Positions 25,970-34,681 of a stretch of 64,000 nucleotides of DNA are shown here, piece after piece; the first letter of the stretch is position 1, and each line of letters begins with the position of its first letter. The stretch is from NCBI RefSeq assembly GCF_041080625.1, contig NZ_CP163518.1, forward strand, positions 10,285,501-10,349,500, in the 5' to 3' direction. The DNA is from Streptomyces sp. CG1. GTDB taxonomy: Bacteria > Actinomycetota > Actinomycetes > Streptomycetales > Streptomycetaceae. The position numbers and the translations under genes were made by a program. The notes under the pieces are model-generated. The model did no database searches. It worked only from the letters and a program-made list of their open reading frames with translations, and was not told the DNA's origin.

Positions 25970-26821
25970 ATGTGTTCTGCCGAACCGGCGCGTGACGCCG
26001 CGGCGGTGTGGAACATCGCCACCCCGTCACGGCCCGGTCGGCTGCCTGGGGTCAGCATGGCCGGATTCCGCGCGCGTACGACGGCTCCCGTCGACCTGAG
26101 CGTGGTGCCGTATCCGGCGGTCACGGTGGCCGTCGACCTGGGTGACGGACTCCTCGCCGTCGACGACGTCAACGGGCGGCAGCACCGCGGCAGTGTCGTC
26201 GTCGGACTCGCCTCCCATGGCGTGCGAGGGCACGGCCGGGACGTCGAGTGCCTGCAGGTGCGGCTGTCGCCGGTGGTGGCGCACGCGGTGCTGGGCGCCT
26301 CTTCGGAGCTGGGCGGAACGGTGGTCTCCCTCGATGACCTCTGGGGCCGCGGCGCCGCGCGAACCCAGGAGCAACTGCGCGCTGCCCGGTCATGGGACGA
26401 CCGGTTCGCCATCGCGGAGGCCGCCCTCGCCCGACGACACGAGGCGGGCCGAGCGGTCGATCCGGAGATCGCCTTCGTGTGGAGGCAGTTGCTGACGAAC
26501 CGGGGAGGGATCCGGGTCGAGCGGCTGGCAGCCGAGGTCGGCTGGAGCCGAAAGCGACTGTGGTCCCGGTTCCGTTCCCAGACCGGTCTCAGCCCCAAGC
26601 GCGCGGCTCAGCTTGTCCGTTTCGACCACGCGGCCCACCGTCTCGCCGCGGGCCACAGCGCCGCGCTGGTGGCGGCGGAGATCGGTTACGTCGACCAGTC
26701 CCACCTGCACCGGGAAGTCAGGGCCTTCGCCGGCGTGACGCCCACGGCCGTTGCAGTCGCGCCGTGGCTCGCGGTCGACGACGTGGCGTGGACCGTCCCC
26801 GCCTACCTGTCGAGGACCTGA
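25970..26821 (+). CDS. AraC family transcriptional regulator
   Basis: This 283-residue regulator has a cupin-like N-terminal sensor region (residues 20-150) and a C-terminal AraC DNA-binding domain: RVERLAAEVGWSRKRLWSRF, then GLSPKRAAQLVRFDHAAHRL and AAEIGYVDQSHLHREVRAFA. It belongs to the group of AraC proteins with a DUF6597-like N-terminus. It is divergent from the amidase gene with 98 bp between the starts. Its 3' end overlaps a frameshifted minus-strand remnant. Confidence 0.92.
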   Translation: MCSAEPARDAAAVWNIATPSRPGRLPGVSMAGFRARTTAPVDLSVVPYPAVTVAVDLGDGLLAVDDVNGRQHRGSVVVGLASHGVRGHGRDVECLQVRLSPVVAHAVLGASSELGGTVVSLDDLWGRGAARTQEQLRAARSWDDRFAIAEAALARRHEAGRAVDPEIAFVWRQLLTNRGGIRVERLAAEVGWSRKRLWSRFRSQTGLSPKRAAQLVRFDHAAHRLAAGHSAALVAAEIGYVDQSHLHREVRAFAGVTPTAVAVAPWLAVDDVAWTVPAYLSRT

Positions 26822-27250
26822 ATTCCGAACTGCCTCTGCAGGAACCCTGTCTCGGCTGTGATGAGCACGCCGTCGTCGGTGCCGAGGTGCTCGAAGACGT
26901 CAGCGTGCCCATGGCCACAGACGGCGTTGTCCTGTCCGCTCGGCACGCATTCGCCAGGCCGGACTTGACGGGGTACGTCGGCACGGGCACGGCTGTCGCC
27001 TCCGCCGGGACGACCAGTGACAGCCGATCCACATGGGCCTTGGCGCCCGTCAGTTCGCGCCGCCGCTTGTACACCTCGAGCCGGTGGTGCCGAGGAATTC
27101 ATGGAAGACCGTCACGCCGTTCTGCAGCCCTTGGGAATCGGCGAAGACCGCGTTCAGCAGGCACCTGACTTCGACGAACTCGACCGGGCTGAGAATGCGA
27201 TTGTCATCCAGGTTCAGGTTGAACCGTTCTCGCAGCGCTTTCCCGGCCAT
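26803..27250 (-). pseudogene. Frameshifted hypothetical gene
   Basis: Three consecutive frames on the minus strand give a continuous, protein-like sequence. MAGKALRERFNLNLDDNRIL then SPVEFVEVRCLLNAVFADSQ (frame one) is followed by VYKRRRELTGAKAHVDRLSL and VPTYPVKSGLANACRADRTT (frame two), then FEHLGTDDGVLITAETGFLQ and RQFGIQVLDR with a TAG stop (frame three). Breaks lie near 27070 and 26890. I do not recognise the family. Its end overlaps the AraC gene's 3' end on the other strand by 19 bp. Confidence 0.65.
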
Positions 27251-27465
27251 GTGTCGGCATGAAGTGCAGGAGGCGGAAGCCGACCGAAGGCGAGCTGTAC
27301 GGCAACGAGGCCGCCGCTCTTCACCGGAGGCGCCAACTCCGCTCGTACCGCCGTGAACCGACACGGCACATGGAGGGCGCACGATCCCACATCATCACAA
27401 ATCCGGCATTTATGCTCACATCGCGTCGCCATTCCGGCTTCGCATCAACAAGAAAGGGTCGAACT

Positions 27466-27834
27466 ATGCGCAAGTTCCAACGCGCTGCGGTCGTAGCCGC
27501 GGCGGTCGCGGGGCTGTCCGCTCTCGGTGCCGGTGTCAGCTTCGCCGGTGGCTATGGCGCCCCTCCGCAGGTCACCGCCGTGGCCAACTCCCAAGCCACC
27601 GCCGTGGCCGTGGGGGGCGGCACCGCGGTAGCCAACTCGCAGGCGACCGCCGTGGCCGTCGGTGCCCCATACGCGCAACCGCACTATGCCCCGCAACCGG
27701 CTCCGTACGGAGGGGGGCAGTACGGCGATGACTGCGGACCGGGTGAGTACGGCGCTGACCACGGTCAGGACCAGTACGGCCAGGACCAGTACGGCCAGGG
27801 GCAGTACGGAGGCGGGCAGTACGGCGGGCGGTAA
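27466..27834 (+). CDS. Secreted low-complexity repeat protein
   Basis: This 122-residue protein has a signal peptide (cleavage near SFA-GG, residue 27). Two copies of TAVANSQATAVAVG follow, then a Tyr/Gly/Gln tail with units such as DQYGQ, GQYGG and GQYGGR. There is no cysteine. The ATG at 27466 follows AGAAAGGG. The alternating small/polar repeats and QYG tail suggest an extracellular self-assembling or surface protein, but this is inference. A longer upstream reading frame exists but lacks a ribosome site. Confidence 0.75.
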   Translation: MRKFQRAAVVAAAVAGLSALGAGVSFAGGYGAPPQVTAVANSQATAVAVGGGTAVANSQATAVAVGAPYAQPHYAPQPAPYGGGQYGDDCGPGEYGADHGQDQYGQDQYGQGQYGGGQYGGR

Positions 27835-27995
27835 ATTCATGCGTCACGGCGCCCCTGCCTGCGCGTAGCCTCACGCGTGCCGGCGTCGCGGGCGGTGTAG
27901 TGCCCCCGACGCCGACCGACTCCCCATCCGCCCAGGGGCTGTTCGTGCCAGTGGTGCGTTCCCTGGGCGGATGTCGGTGAGTCGAGGGCCGCGTT

Positions 27996-28277
27996 CTAGA
28001 AGGCGCTGTTGTTGCAGCCCGTGGTCGAGCCGATGTGGGTGCTCTGTGCGCCCGGGTCGCCCTCGCCGTTGAGTGCGTTGCCCAGCACGCCGTTGAGGAT
28101 CCCGACCTCGCCGAGGACGTCGGCATTCAGGTCGTGGGACCTGCAGTTGGAGCTCTGCAGGACCTCGTTGCCCCCGTGCTCGCCGCCCTGGCCGCCGGCG
28201 TGCGCGGTGCCGGCCGTCAGAAGTCCGGCGCTACCGAGCGCAGCGACCATGACGGCAACTTTGCGAAGCTTGTTCAT
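27996..28277 (-). CDS. Small secreted two-cysteine protein
   Basis: This 93-residue protein has a signal peptide ending in THA near residue 27. The mature part of about 66 residues contains SSNCRSHDLNADVLGEVGIL and ends in TTGCNNSAF, so a single disulfide is possible. It is convergent with the QYG-repeat gene. The size, export and pattern recall Streptomyces surface proteins. It does not match the chaplin or rodlin sequences I know. Function unknown. Confidence 0.78.
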   Translation of the reverse strand: MNKLRKVAVMVAALGSAGLLTAGTAHAGGQGGEHGGNEVLQSSNCRSHDLNADVLGEVGILNGVLGNALNGEGDPGAQSTHIGSTTGCNNSAF

Positions 28278-28477
28278 GTCAACTCCGATGGAAGTGGGGT
28301 GGATGCGTTCAGTGACGAATCAACTCCTTGCAGTTACCGAAGATTATGTGAAATGCCTCTAAAGTGGACGGTGGCGCGCCGATTTCTTGATCTCTTCGCG
28401 TGCGAAGCGCCCTGAAAGCGCATCAGATATGAATCAGAAGAGTGACGAACCCTCACGGTGACTGCGGTGCGGTCACG

Positions 28478-29131
28478 TCATCTCTGCGGGGTGTGGGCCA
28501 GATAGGTCAGGACGGCGAGGACCCTGCGATGGCCGCTGCCGCTCGGCGGCAGGCCGAGCTTCAGGAAGACGTTGCCGATGTGCTTGTGCACCGCGCGTTC
28601 GGTGACGAACAGGTCGTTGGCGATGGTCGCGTTGTCGCGGCACTCCGCCATGAGCTTCAGTACCTCCCGCTCGCGCGGGGTCAGTGAGTCCAGGGGCGAG
28701 TCGCGGCGACGGGTGAGGAGTTCGGTGACCACCTCCGGGTCCAGGGCGGTGCCATCGGCTGCGACCCGCTCCAGGGCGTCGAGGAACTCGTCCACCTGCC
28801 CGACCCGGTCCTTGAGCAGGTAACCGATCCCGTTGCTCCCGCCCGTCAGCAACTCGGTGGCGTACGACTCCTCGACGTACTGCGACAGGACCAGCACCGG
28901 CAGTCCGGGAAGCTGCCTGCGTGCCTCGAGCGCGGCGCTGAGGCCCTCGTCACGGAAGCTCGGAGGCATCCGCACGTCGAGCACGGCGGCGTCCGGCCGG
29001 TGCTCCAACAGTGCGGGCATGATCTCGGGCCCGCTGGTGGCCGCGGCCACGACCTCGTGCCCGGCCGACGTCAGCAGCAGCACCAGCCCCTCCCGCAGCA
29101 GGGCGTTGTCCTCGGCGATCACCACACGCAC
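28478..29131 (-). CDS. NarL/LuxR family response regulator
   Basis: This 217-residue protein has a receiver domain (AEDN at residues 6-9, phosphoacceptor D52 in VLDVRMPP, Lys in YLLKDRVGQ). The LuxR-type helix-turn-helix follows (LDSLTPREREVLKLMAECRD, NATIANDLFVTERAVHKHIG). The GTG start at 29131 has GGAG about 8 nt upstream and lies 29 nt after the kinase stop. It forms a two-component pair with the kinase upstream. Confidence 0.94.
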   Translation of the reverse strand: MRVVIAEDNALLREGLVLLLTSAGHEVVAAATSGPEIMPALLEHRPDAAVLDVRMPPSFRDEGLSAALEARRQLPGLPVLVLSQYVEESYATELLTGGSNGIGYLLKDRVGQVDEFLDALERVAADGTALDPEVVTELLTRRRDSPLDSLTPREREVLKLMAECRDNATIANDLFVTERAVHKHIGNVFLKLGLPPSGSGHRRVLAVLTYLAHTPQR

Positions 29132-29160
29132 GGCAGCTCCACTTCGATCACGGTCGGCCC

Positions 29161-30270
29161 TCAGACGGGGCTGGACACCTCGATCGTCCCGTCGAGAGCG
29201 GCGACGCGCCGCCGCATGCCCAGCAGCCCCGAGCCGCCGGCCTCGTCGGCGCCGCCCCTGCCCTCGTCCCTGACCCACACCCGCAGACCACGCCGGGTGC
29301 GGGCGAGCCGGACCTCGGCACGGGGCACGCCACCGTACTTGGCGGCATTGGTCATCGCCTCGGCCGCCACGAAGTAGGCGGCCGCCTCCACGGCCGCGGG
29401 CGCCCGCACGCCCTCGGCGAGGCCGCCGTCGTCCACGACGACCTCCAGCCCGCTGCTCGCCGCCAGCGCGCGCACCGCGCCGACGAGGCCCCCGTCGGTC
29501 AGGATCGGCGGGTGAATGCCGCGCACCACATGCCGCAGCTCCGCCAACGCCTGCTCGGCCTGCCCCTGGGCCTCGTCGAGCAGCTTGCGCGCGGTCTCGG
29601 GATCGCGATCGTAGGCGCGTTTCGCGAGCCCGATCCGCACGGACAGCGCCACGAGATGCGCCTGCGCCCCGTCGTGCAGGTCCCGTTCGATACGGCGCAG
29701 TTCGGCGCCGTGCGCGGCGATCGCGTCGGCGCGGGTCGCGGCCAGTTCCGCCACGCGAGCGGTCAACCGCGCCTGCGGGGACGGCTTCATCAGGGCGGTC
29801 GACCAGTCGGCCTCCAGATCCGCGAGCCGCACCATCAGCGGCAGCACGATCGCCTCGCGCCGCAGCAGCCCGCACCACACACCGTCGACGACCAGCCCCA
29901 ACGGCCATAGCGGCAGCGCGAACGCGAGCAGCGCGCCGTAGAACCAGTAGGCGACCATCCAGCGCAGGTAGGTGTGCGTGCCGGGATGACGCACGGCCTT
30001 GGCCAACCGCTCACGCACCGTCCCGATGAGGGGCTGATACACCTCAGGGATCCGCACGCCGGTCCACCGCGCGGTCAGGCTCCGCTTGGCGCCCGCGATC
30101 CGTCGCAGCAGCAACACGGTCTCAGGGAGCAACCAGGCGCCGACCACCGTCACCGTGCCGGTCGCGGTGATCAACAGCACGGCGACGAAGATCCACATCC
30201 CGAACGCCATCGCCGCGGCCGCAGCGAGGTGAACCGTGGCCCCCACCGCGCGCCGCACTGTCTTCCACAT
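29161..30270 (-). CDS. NarL-type sensor histidine kinase (HisKA_3)
   Basis: This 369-residue kinase has four predicted membrane helices (around residues 11-30, 33-50, 103-120 and 122-145), a HisKA_3 domain with H199 in ERDLHDGAQAHLVALSVRIG, and a HATPase_c domain with EAMTNAAKYG, DEGRGG and GSGLLGMRRRV. A PF13796-like sensor loop lies between helices. Its upstream region shares the palindrome GTGTAG-N4-CTACAC with the region upstream of a dehydrogenase fragment 0.9 kb away. Confidence 0.93.
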   Translation of the reverse strand: MWKTVRRAVGATVHLAAAAAMAFGMWIFVAVLLITATGTVTVVGAWLLPETVLLLRRIAGAKRSLTARWTGVRIPEVYQPLIGTVRERLAKAVRHPGTHTYLRWMVAYWFYGALLAFALPLWPLGLVVDGVWCGLLRREAIVLPLMVRLADLEADWSTALMKPSPQARLTARVAELAATRADAIAAHGAELRRIERDLHDGAQAHLVALSVRIGLAKRAYDRDPETARKLLDEAQGQAEQALAELRHVVRGIHPPILTDGGLVGAVRALAASSGLEVVVDDGGLAEGVRAPAAVEAAAYFVAAEAMTNAAKYGGVPRAEVRLARTRRGLRVWVRDEGRGGADEAGGSGLLGMRRRVAALDGTIEVSSPV

Positions 30271-30329
30271 GCGGCAACGCTAGATGACCCCCCACCCCGG
30301 AAGACGTGCAGCCTGCTCCCCTTTCGCGG

Positions 30330-30345
30330 GTGTAGCGGGCTACAC
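30330..30345. promoter_or_regulatory. Palindromic operator GTGTAG-N4-CTACAC (site 1)
   Basis: GTGTAGCGGGCTACAC is a perfect inverted repeat (6-bp arms, CGGG centre) between the divergent kinase gene (starts 30270) and membrane-protein gene (starts 30446). The same core recurs at 31241-31256. Control by a TetR-type repressor is inferred. Confidence 0.65.
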
Positions 30346-30445
30346 CAGAGGTCGGGAGTCCGCTCCCTCGTGGCGGCACAGGGGCGACGGGATCGTAATC
30401 GGCAGAGACCAGGAGCTCCGCGCTCCCCGCATCGAAGGAAACCCC

Positions 30446-30868
30446 ATGAAGTCGAAGTCCGCGTTCGTCACCGTGAAGTCTTTCGTAGCCGATCTGCTGC
30501 TCTGGTCGTCCTTTGCGGCCGGTCTGGCCGTCGGCAAGGGAGCCGGTGCCGTCCTCGGCGGAACGGAGAAGAACGTGGCGACGTTCGCCGGTATCGCCGT
30601 CTCGCTGGTGACAGGGTCACGGATCGCGAAGAAGCCCAGGACCAAGGCGTTCCTGTCGACACGGCCGGTGCTGTGGTTCCTGTTCCTCTTCAACGGCGGC
30701 GTAGCCGCGGTCACCTGCTTCACCCTGGACGGCGCGGAGGGCCTCGCGACCGCCGCTGCCATGGGCCTGGTCTCGCTGGGCGCGGCCGGCGGCCTCGTGG
30801 CAGGCCGCCGGGGCACTGCGAGCCAGGGCGAGGAGGCTTCGCCCGATACGTCGGTCACCGGCTGGTAG
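30446..30868 (+). CDS. Small polytopic membrane protein of unknown function
   Basis: This 140-residue protein has about four hydrophobic segments (residues 12-30, 44-58, 74-92, 98-118). Basic residues sit near the first loop (SRIAKKPRTKAF), and the tail is Glu/Ser-rich and probably cytoplasmic. GAAGGA precedes the ATG at 30446. It is divergent from the two-component system, with a perfect palindrome between them, so it may be a target of that system or of a TetR repressor. Family not recognised. Confidence 0.75.
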   Translation: MKSKSAFVTVKSFVADLLLWSSFAAGLAVGKGAGAVLGGTEKNVATFAGIAVSLVTGSRIAKKPRTKAFLSTRPVLWFLFLFNGGVAAVTCFTLDGAEGLATAAAMGLVSLGAAGGLVAGRRGTASQGEEASPDTSVTGW

Positions 30869-31214
30869 AGATCAAAGCCGGGCCCCGGGCTTCGGTATCG
30901 CTCGGAATCCGGCCACGGGCCCCGGTGGGCGTGTCCTGAGGGTTGTCCACCACCCGGTCGCCCACCTTCAGGCCCGAGACCTCGGAGCTGACCTCGACCA
31001 TCTCGCCGGCCGGCTCATGGCCGGGGGAGACGGGCACCATGTCGCCATCCAGGTGGGCGTGAGCCGGCATGCCGTCCATGTGCAGGAAGGCGACATCGGC
31101 GCCGCAGATGCCGCAGGCACGGATGCGTACGAGCACGTCCCTGGGGCCGGGCACGGGGCACTCGACCTCCACCACCTCGACCTTGTTCACACCGGCGGTC
31201 CGCACGGTCTTCAT
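30855..31214 (-). pseudogene. N-terminal fragment of a zinc-dependent alcohol dehydrogenase
   Basis: The first 90 or so codons match the GroES-like domain of medium-chain zinc dehydrogenases: VRIRACGICGADVAFLHMDG with the catalytic Cys, SPGHEPAGEMVEV and LKVGDRV. The protein then ends in unrelated residues after about 119 codons, against a usual 340-350. The Rossmann domain is absent and the tail overlaps the 3' end of the preceding convergent gene. A strong palindrome lies just upstream of its start. Confidence 0.85.
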
Positions 31215-31236
31215 CGGGGGAGTGGACTCCCGGACC

Positions 31237-31260
31237 GATGGTGTAGCCGACTACACCATC
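31237..31260. promoter_or_regulatory. 24-bp perfect palindrome, operator (site 2)
   Basis: GATGGTGTAG and CTACACCATC form a perfect inverted repeat around CCGA, 22 bp upstream of the truncated dehydrogenase start. The inner core GTGTAG-N4-CTACAC is identical to the site at 30330-30345. It lies between the dehydrogenase fragment and a broken TetR gene. Confidence 0.75.
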
Positions 31261-31289
31261 AGCCCCAGTTCGCCCGTAGCCCCCTCGCT

Positions 31290-31311
31290 TTAAGTCAGTC
31301 TCCTGGCTTAA
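31290..31311. promoter_or_regulatory. Second, unrelated inverted repeat beside site 2
   Basis: TTAAGTCAG and CTGGCTTAA pair at 8 of 9 positions around TCTC. It lies 30 bp from the 24-bp palindrome and near the degraded 3' end of the TetR remnant. It could be another operator or a stem-loop. Confidence 0.4.
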
Positions 31312-31319
31312 GAGCCGCC

Positions 31320-31800
31320 TTGTCGCCTCGGGATCGCCGGTTCCGCCGGCGGAATGGCCGTAGCTGCGGGGACGTGTCCCGTGGCGCGCGTGACGCTGCT
31401 CAGTGGCGCCCTGCAGTATTGCGCGCGCCGCCGCCCGCCGCGGTGCGGTCACTCCGGTGTGGAGCCCCTCCGCCAGAGCGCCGTCGTGACTGGCCTCGGC
31501 GAGCAGTCCGGCCACGATCCGGCCAAGCAGCGGATTGGCGAGTTGGCTGCGGAAGGTGGCGAGCAGCTCGCGCTGGTCGTGTACAGGGTGCCCGTGGCCA
31601 ACGGGGGCGGGAGTGCGTCGGTGACCTTGCCGCGGATCAACCCGGTGACCATCGCCTGCTTCGAGAGCCAGTGCCGGTAGAGCGCGGCCTTGCCCACGCG
31701 GCACGCCGGGCCACCGACTCCATCGGCGTCCGCGCGTACCCGGCCTCGGCGAGTGCGGCGGAGGCTAGCTTTGAGTGTGGCGGAGCGCTGCGTTCCGTTC
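31320..31800 (-). pseudogene. Frameshifted TetR-family regulator
   Basis: Three frames on the minus strand add up to a TetR protein. KLASAALAEAGYARTPMESV is helix 1-2, GKAALYRHWLSKQAMVTGLI is the recognition helix region, and LATFRSQLANPLLGRIVAGL with AEASHDGALAEGLH comes from the ligand-binding domain. Frame changes lie near 31700 and 31570, and the C-terminus is missing. It is divergent from the alpha/beta hydrolase and next to the perfect palindromes, so it may be the former repressor of these sites. Confidence 0.78.
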
Positions 31801-31821
31801 CATTTATGGAAGGGGCCGACG

Positions 31822-32991
31822 ATGAAATTCCTCTACGACGACGAGTCCTTCTCCTTCGAGGCACTGCGTGCGGTGGGCTATGCCGCCTATGGCGGCGCCG
31901 ACCTCGGCGAGGTCCTGGTCACCTGCCGGCAGATCCCGGAGGGAGACGAGGAGGCCTGGTCGGCCCAGTGGGCCGCGACGGCGGCGCGCATCGAGCGCAT
32001 CGGCCGGGACGCGCTGGCGGCCGGTCACCGGGTCAGCGCCCGGGAGGCGCTGCTGCGCGCGTCCAACTACTACCGGACCGCCGACTTCTACCGCCGCGAG
32101 GATCCCGCCGCTGACGCCGAGTCGGCACGGCTCGCCAAGGCCTCCCAGCAGACGTTCGCCGACGCGGCCGCCCTGCTCGACACTCCGGCCCGCGCCCTGC
32201 GCATCCCGTACGAGGACACCACGCTGCCCGGCTACCTGTTCCTCGCCGACGATTCGGGCACCCCGCGCCCGACCCTGCTCTACCACGGCGGCTACGACTC
32301 CACCCTCGAGGAGAACTACTTCGCGCTGGCCGCGGGCGCGCTGCGGCGCGGCTACAACGTCATCGCGTTCGACGGCCCCGGCCAGGGCAGCACCGTCCGC
32401 GACCAGGGCCTGCACTTCCGGCCGGACTGGGAGGCCGTGGTCACCCCTGCCGTCGACTTCGCGCTCACCGTGCCCGAGGTGGACGCCGGACAACTCGTGC
32501 TTGTCGGCACGAGCCTTGGCGGCTACCTCGCCGCGAGGGCGGCCGCCTTCGAGCACCGCCTCGCCGCGTGCGTGCTGCACGACGGCGTCGACGACTTCCA
32601 CGAAGTCGCCGCCGCAACCGCCGACCGCGCCGCTTCGACACCTGGCGGCATGGAGGCGCTGATGGCACAGAACACCATGGTGCGATGGGTGGTGCGCAAC
32701 GGCCGGTGGACCTTCGGCGTGTCCGACTTCGACGAACTGGTCAAGGCAACCGAGGCGTACACCCTGGCGGGTATCGCCGACCGCATCACCTGCCCGACAC
32801 TCGTACTCGACGCCGAGAACGACCAGTTCTTCAAGGGGCAGCCGAAGCGTCTGATCGGCGAGCTGACCTGCCAGAAGGAACTGATCCTCTTCCGAGAGGA
32901 CGAAGGCGCGGGCGAGCACTGCCACGAGGGCGCGCTCTCCTTGTTCCACCAGCGCACCTTCGACTGGCTCGACACCGTGCTCGCCGGCTGA
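31822..32991 (+). CDS. Alpha/beta hydrolase with N-terminal helical cap
   Basis: This 389-residue serine hydrolase resembles FrsA/DUF1100 and 2,6-dihydroxypseudooxynicotine hydrolase-like proteins. An N-terminal helical region (residues 1-130) precedes the core fold. The triad candidates are S231 in LVGTSLGGYLAAR, Asp near 330 in TLVLDAENDQF and His near 366 in GAGEHCHEGA. The oxyanion-strand motif LLYHGGYDS is present. The ATG at 31822 follows GGAAGGGG. An inverted repeat TTCCAT-TT-ATGGAA (31798-31811) overlaps the ribosome-site region. Substrate unknown; C-C or ester hydrolysis of an aromatic compound would fit the catabolic neighbourhood. Confidence 0.87.
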   Translation: MKFLYDDESFSFEALRAVGYAAYGGADLGEVLVTCRQIPEGDEEAWSAQWAATAARIERIGRDALAAGHRVSAREALLRASNYYRTADFYRREDPAADAESARLAKASQQTFADAAALLDTPARALRIPYEDTTLPGYLFLADDSGTPRPTLLYHGGYDSTLEENYFALAAGALRRGYNVIAFDGPGQGSTVRDQGLHFRPDWEAVVTPAVDFALTVPEVDAGQLVLVGTSLGGYLAARAAAFEHRLAACVLHDGVDDFHEVAAATADRAASTPGGMEALMAQNTMVRWVVRNGRWTFGVSDFDELVKATEAYTLAGIADRITCPTLVLDAENDQFFKGQPKRLIGELTCQKELILFREDEGAGEHCHEGALSLFHQRTFDWLDTVLAG

Positions 32992-33151
32992 CCCTGCAGG
33001 TCGGTGGTTTCATTCCCGGGAGAGGCTCGGCCGGAGAGGCGACGACCTCCGGGCGCCGGGACACGTTTGCCCACCGATGCGCGTGGCACGCGCGTCCATG
33101 GTGGTACCACCAGCCTGGGAGTCGGCTCTGGGACGGCCGCGGCGGATGTGC

Positions 33152-34161
33152 TCAGCCGTTGGCGCGGACGAAGACGGGCTTGAGGTGTTTCTCGGGCAAG
33201 GCGTCGGGGAGTTGCTCCCAGTCGAGGACGTGGGAGACCACACGGGCGGGGTCGACGCGGCCGGAGCGTGCCAGGTCGAGGGCATCGGAGATATGGCCCC
33301 GGACGTTGTCCCGGGCGATGCGCAGCGTGACACCGGTGAGGTACATGTCGAGCAGCGGCAGCTCGCCGGGGCGGAAGTGGTTGCGCGCCGACTCGCAGAT
33401 GCCTTCCGGCACAAGTGACTTGAGGGCCAGGGCGAGCTGGTCGACGCGGCCGGTGGCCTCGACGGCGATGTCGAATCCGTGCCGGACGGGCTCCAGCGTC
33501 TCGGCGGTGGTGGCGCCGTAACCGCGGGCGATCGCGCGGTGCTCCGGGGCGGGGTCGACGTACAGGACCTCGGACGCACCGAGGGCGCGGGCGATATCGC
33601 ACACGTACAACCCGATGCTGCCGCGTGCGACGACCAGGACACGGGCCCCGGCCTGGCCTTCAGGTGCGGGGCGACCAGACGCCAGGACAGGGACCAGTTG
33701 TCACTGGCCGAGGCCATGACGACCGGGTCGAGGCCGGCCGGCAGGGGGACAAGCATGGCGTCTGCCCAGGGGACGCGGACCAGGTCGGAGAAAAGCCCGC
33801 CCCAGCTGCCGCCGATGGGTGCGCCGTACATGGCCATGTGCGGTACGGCCGTGCAGTGCGCGGTCAGTTGGGCACGGCAGTTCTCGCAGGTGCCGCAGTT
33901 GATGGACCAGGGCACGACGACCAGGTCGCCGGGTGCCACGGCGGTGACGGCGTCGCCGGTCTCCACGACCCGGGCCACGCACTCGTGGCCGAGCGCGAAC
34001 GGTGGGTCGACGAAGCCGTGTCCGGCCAGGATCGCGGTGTCGACGTCACAGGAAGTGGCGGCGACCGGGGCGACGATCGCTTCCTGGTCGGACCGAAGCC
34101 TGGGGTCGGGTGCCTCGCGCCATTCGACGGTGTTGCGGGCGACGTGGGTCAGTTCACGCAT
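33152..34161 (-). pseudogene. Zinc-dependent dehydrogenase with one internal frameshift
   Basis: The N-terminal half reads in one frame (MRELTHVARNTVEWREAPDP; ALGHECVARVVETGDAVTAV; structural zinc Cys cluster INCGTCENCRAQLTAHC). After LVAPHLKARPG the coding frame shifts by one base, to LYVCDIARALGASEVLYVDP and HVLDWEQLPDALPEKHLKPV. The break at about 33645-33660 fits one lost C within CCC, so it may be a real mutation or a sequencing error. All other regions look intact (336 codons in total). Its ATG overlaps the tautomerase stop by 8 nt, so the two form an operon divergent from a TetR regulator. Confidence 0.85.
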
Positions 34162-34594
34162 CGGTCCGCTGTCCCTTCCGCTCCTTCGCGAGCGCGACCA
34201 GGTCGGCGTGACGGATGACCGAGCCGTCGGCTCCCCAGGTGCCGTCGGGCTGCTCATGGACCAGCACCCACACCCGCAGGGCGGCGTCCACCGGGAGGCC
34301 GGCGGCGTCGAGGACGGCCTTGGTGACGTCCCCGACCAGACCGGCTTTGCGGCGCTCGGAGAGCGCGCCCCGGGGCACCGTCACCTCCACGAGGAAGCGG
34401 GACGCGTCGTCCTCCGCCGTGGTCTGTGCCCCATCTGGCAGCTCGACGAGATAGCTCCAGGCCTGTGCGCGGAAGAACGCGGTGTCGGGCGCTCCTCCCC
34501 AGCGCAGCAGTACGGCGGCCAGGTCGCGCTGGACGCTCTCGCGGCCCTCGTCGGTCAGGGCGCCGGACGGGACGGTGAGCCGGATCATCGGCAT
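34154..34594 (-). CDS. Tautomerase superfamily protein
   Basis: This 146-residue protein has the catalytic N-terminal proline expected after Met removal (M-PMIRLTVPSG). It has two beta-alpha-beta halves (residues 1-60 and about 70-140; the second repeats VEVTVPRGALSERRKAGLVG), as in the long tautomerases such as cis-CaaD/MSAD relatives. The ATG at 34594 follows GGGAGA and is preferred to an upstream in-frame start. It is the first gene of a two-gene operon with the zinc dehydrogenase, under two probable TetR operators. Confidence 0.82.
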   Translation of the reverse strand: MPMIRLTVPSGALTDEGRESVQRDLAAVLLRWGGAPDTAFFRAQAWSYLVELPDGAQTTAEDDASRFLVEVTVPRGALSERRKAGLVGDVTKAVLDAAGLPVDAALRVWVLVHEQPDGTWGADGSVIRHADLVALAKERKGQRTDA

Positions 34595-34646
34595 GGCGGA
34601 GTCTCCCCTCGTGCTCTGCGCACGCTCGCGGTCAGGGTGGGCACGT

Positions 34647-34664
34647 CTATAACAGTCGTTATAA
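34647..34664. promoter_or_regulatory. TetR operator 1 (tautomerase/TetR intergenic region)
   Basis: CTATAACAGTCGTTATAA contains a perfect inverted repeat TATAAC-AGTC-GTTATA. Its centre is 35 bp from that of the second copy. It lies in the 123-bp region between the tautomerase gene and the TetR gene. Confidence 0.75.
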
Positions 34665-34681
34665 CCGGGGGGCACGCTAGA

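Noticed and set aside
27996..28277. Chaplin or rodlin
   Set aside because: It is small and exported, but the chaplin core and the rodlin sequence pattern are not present.
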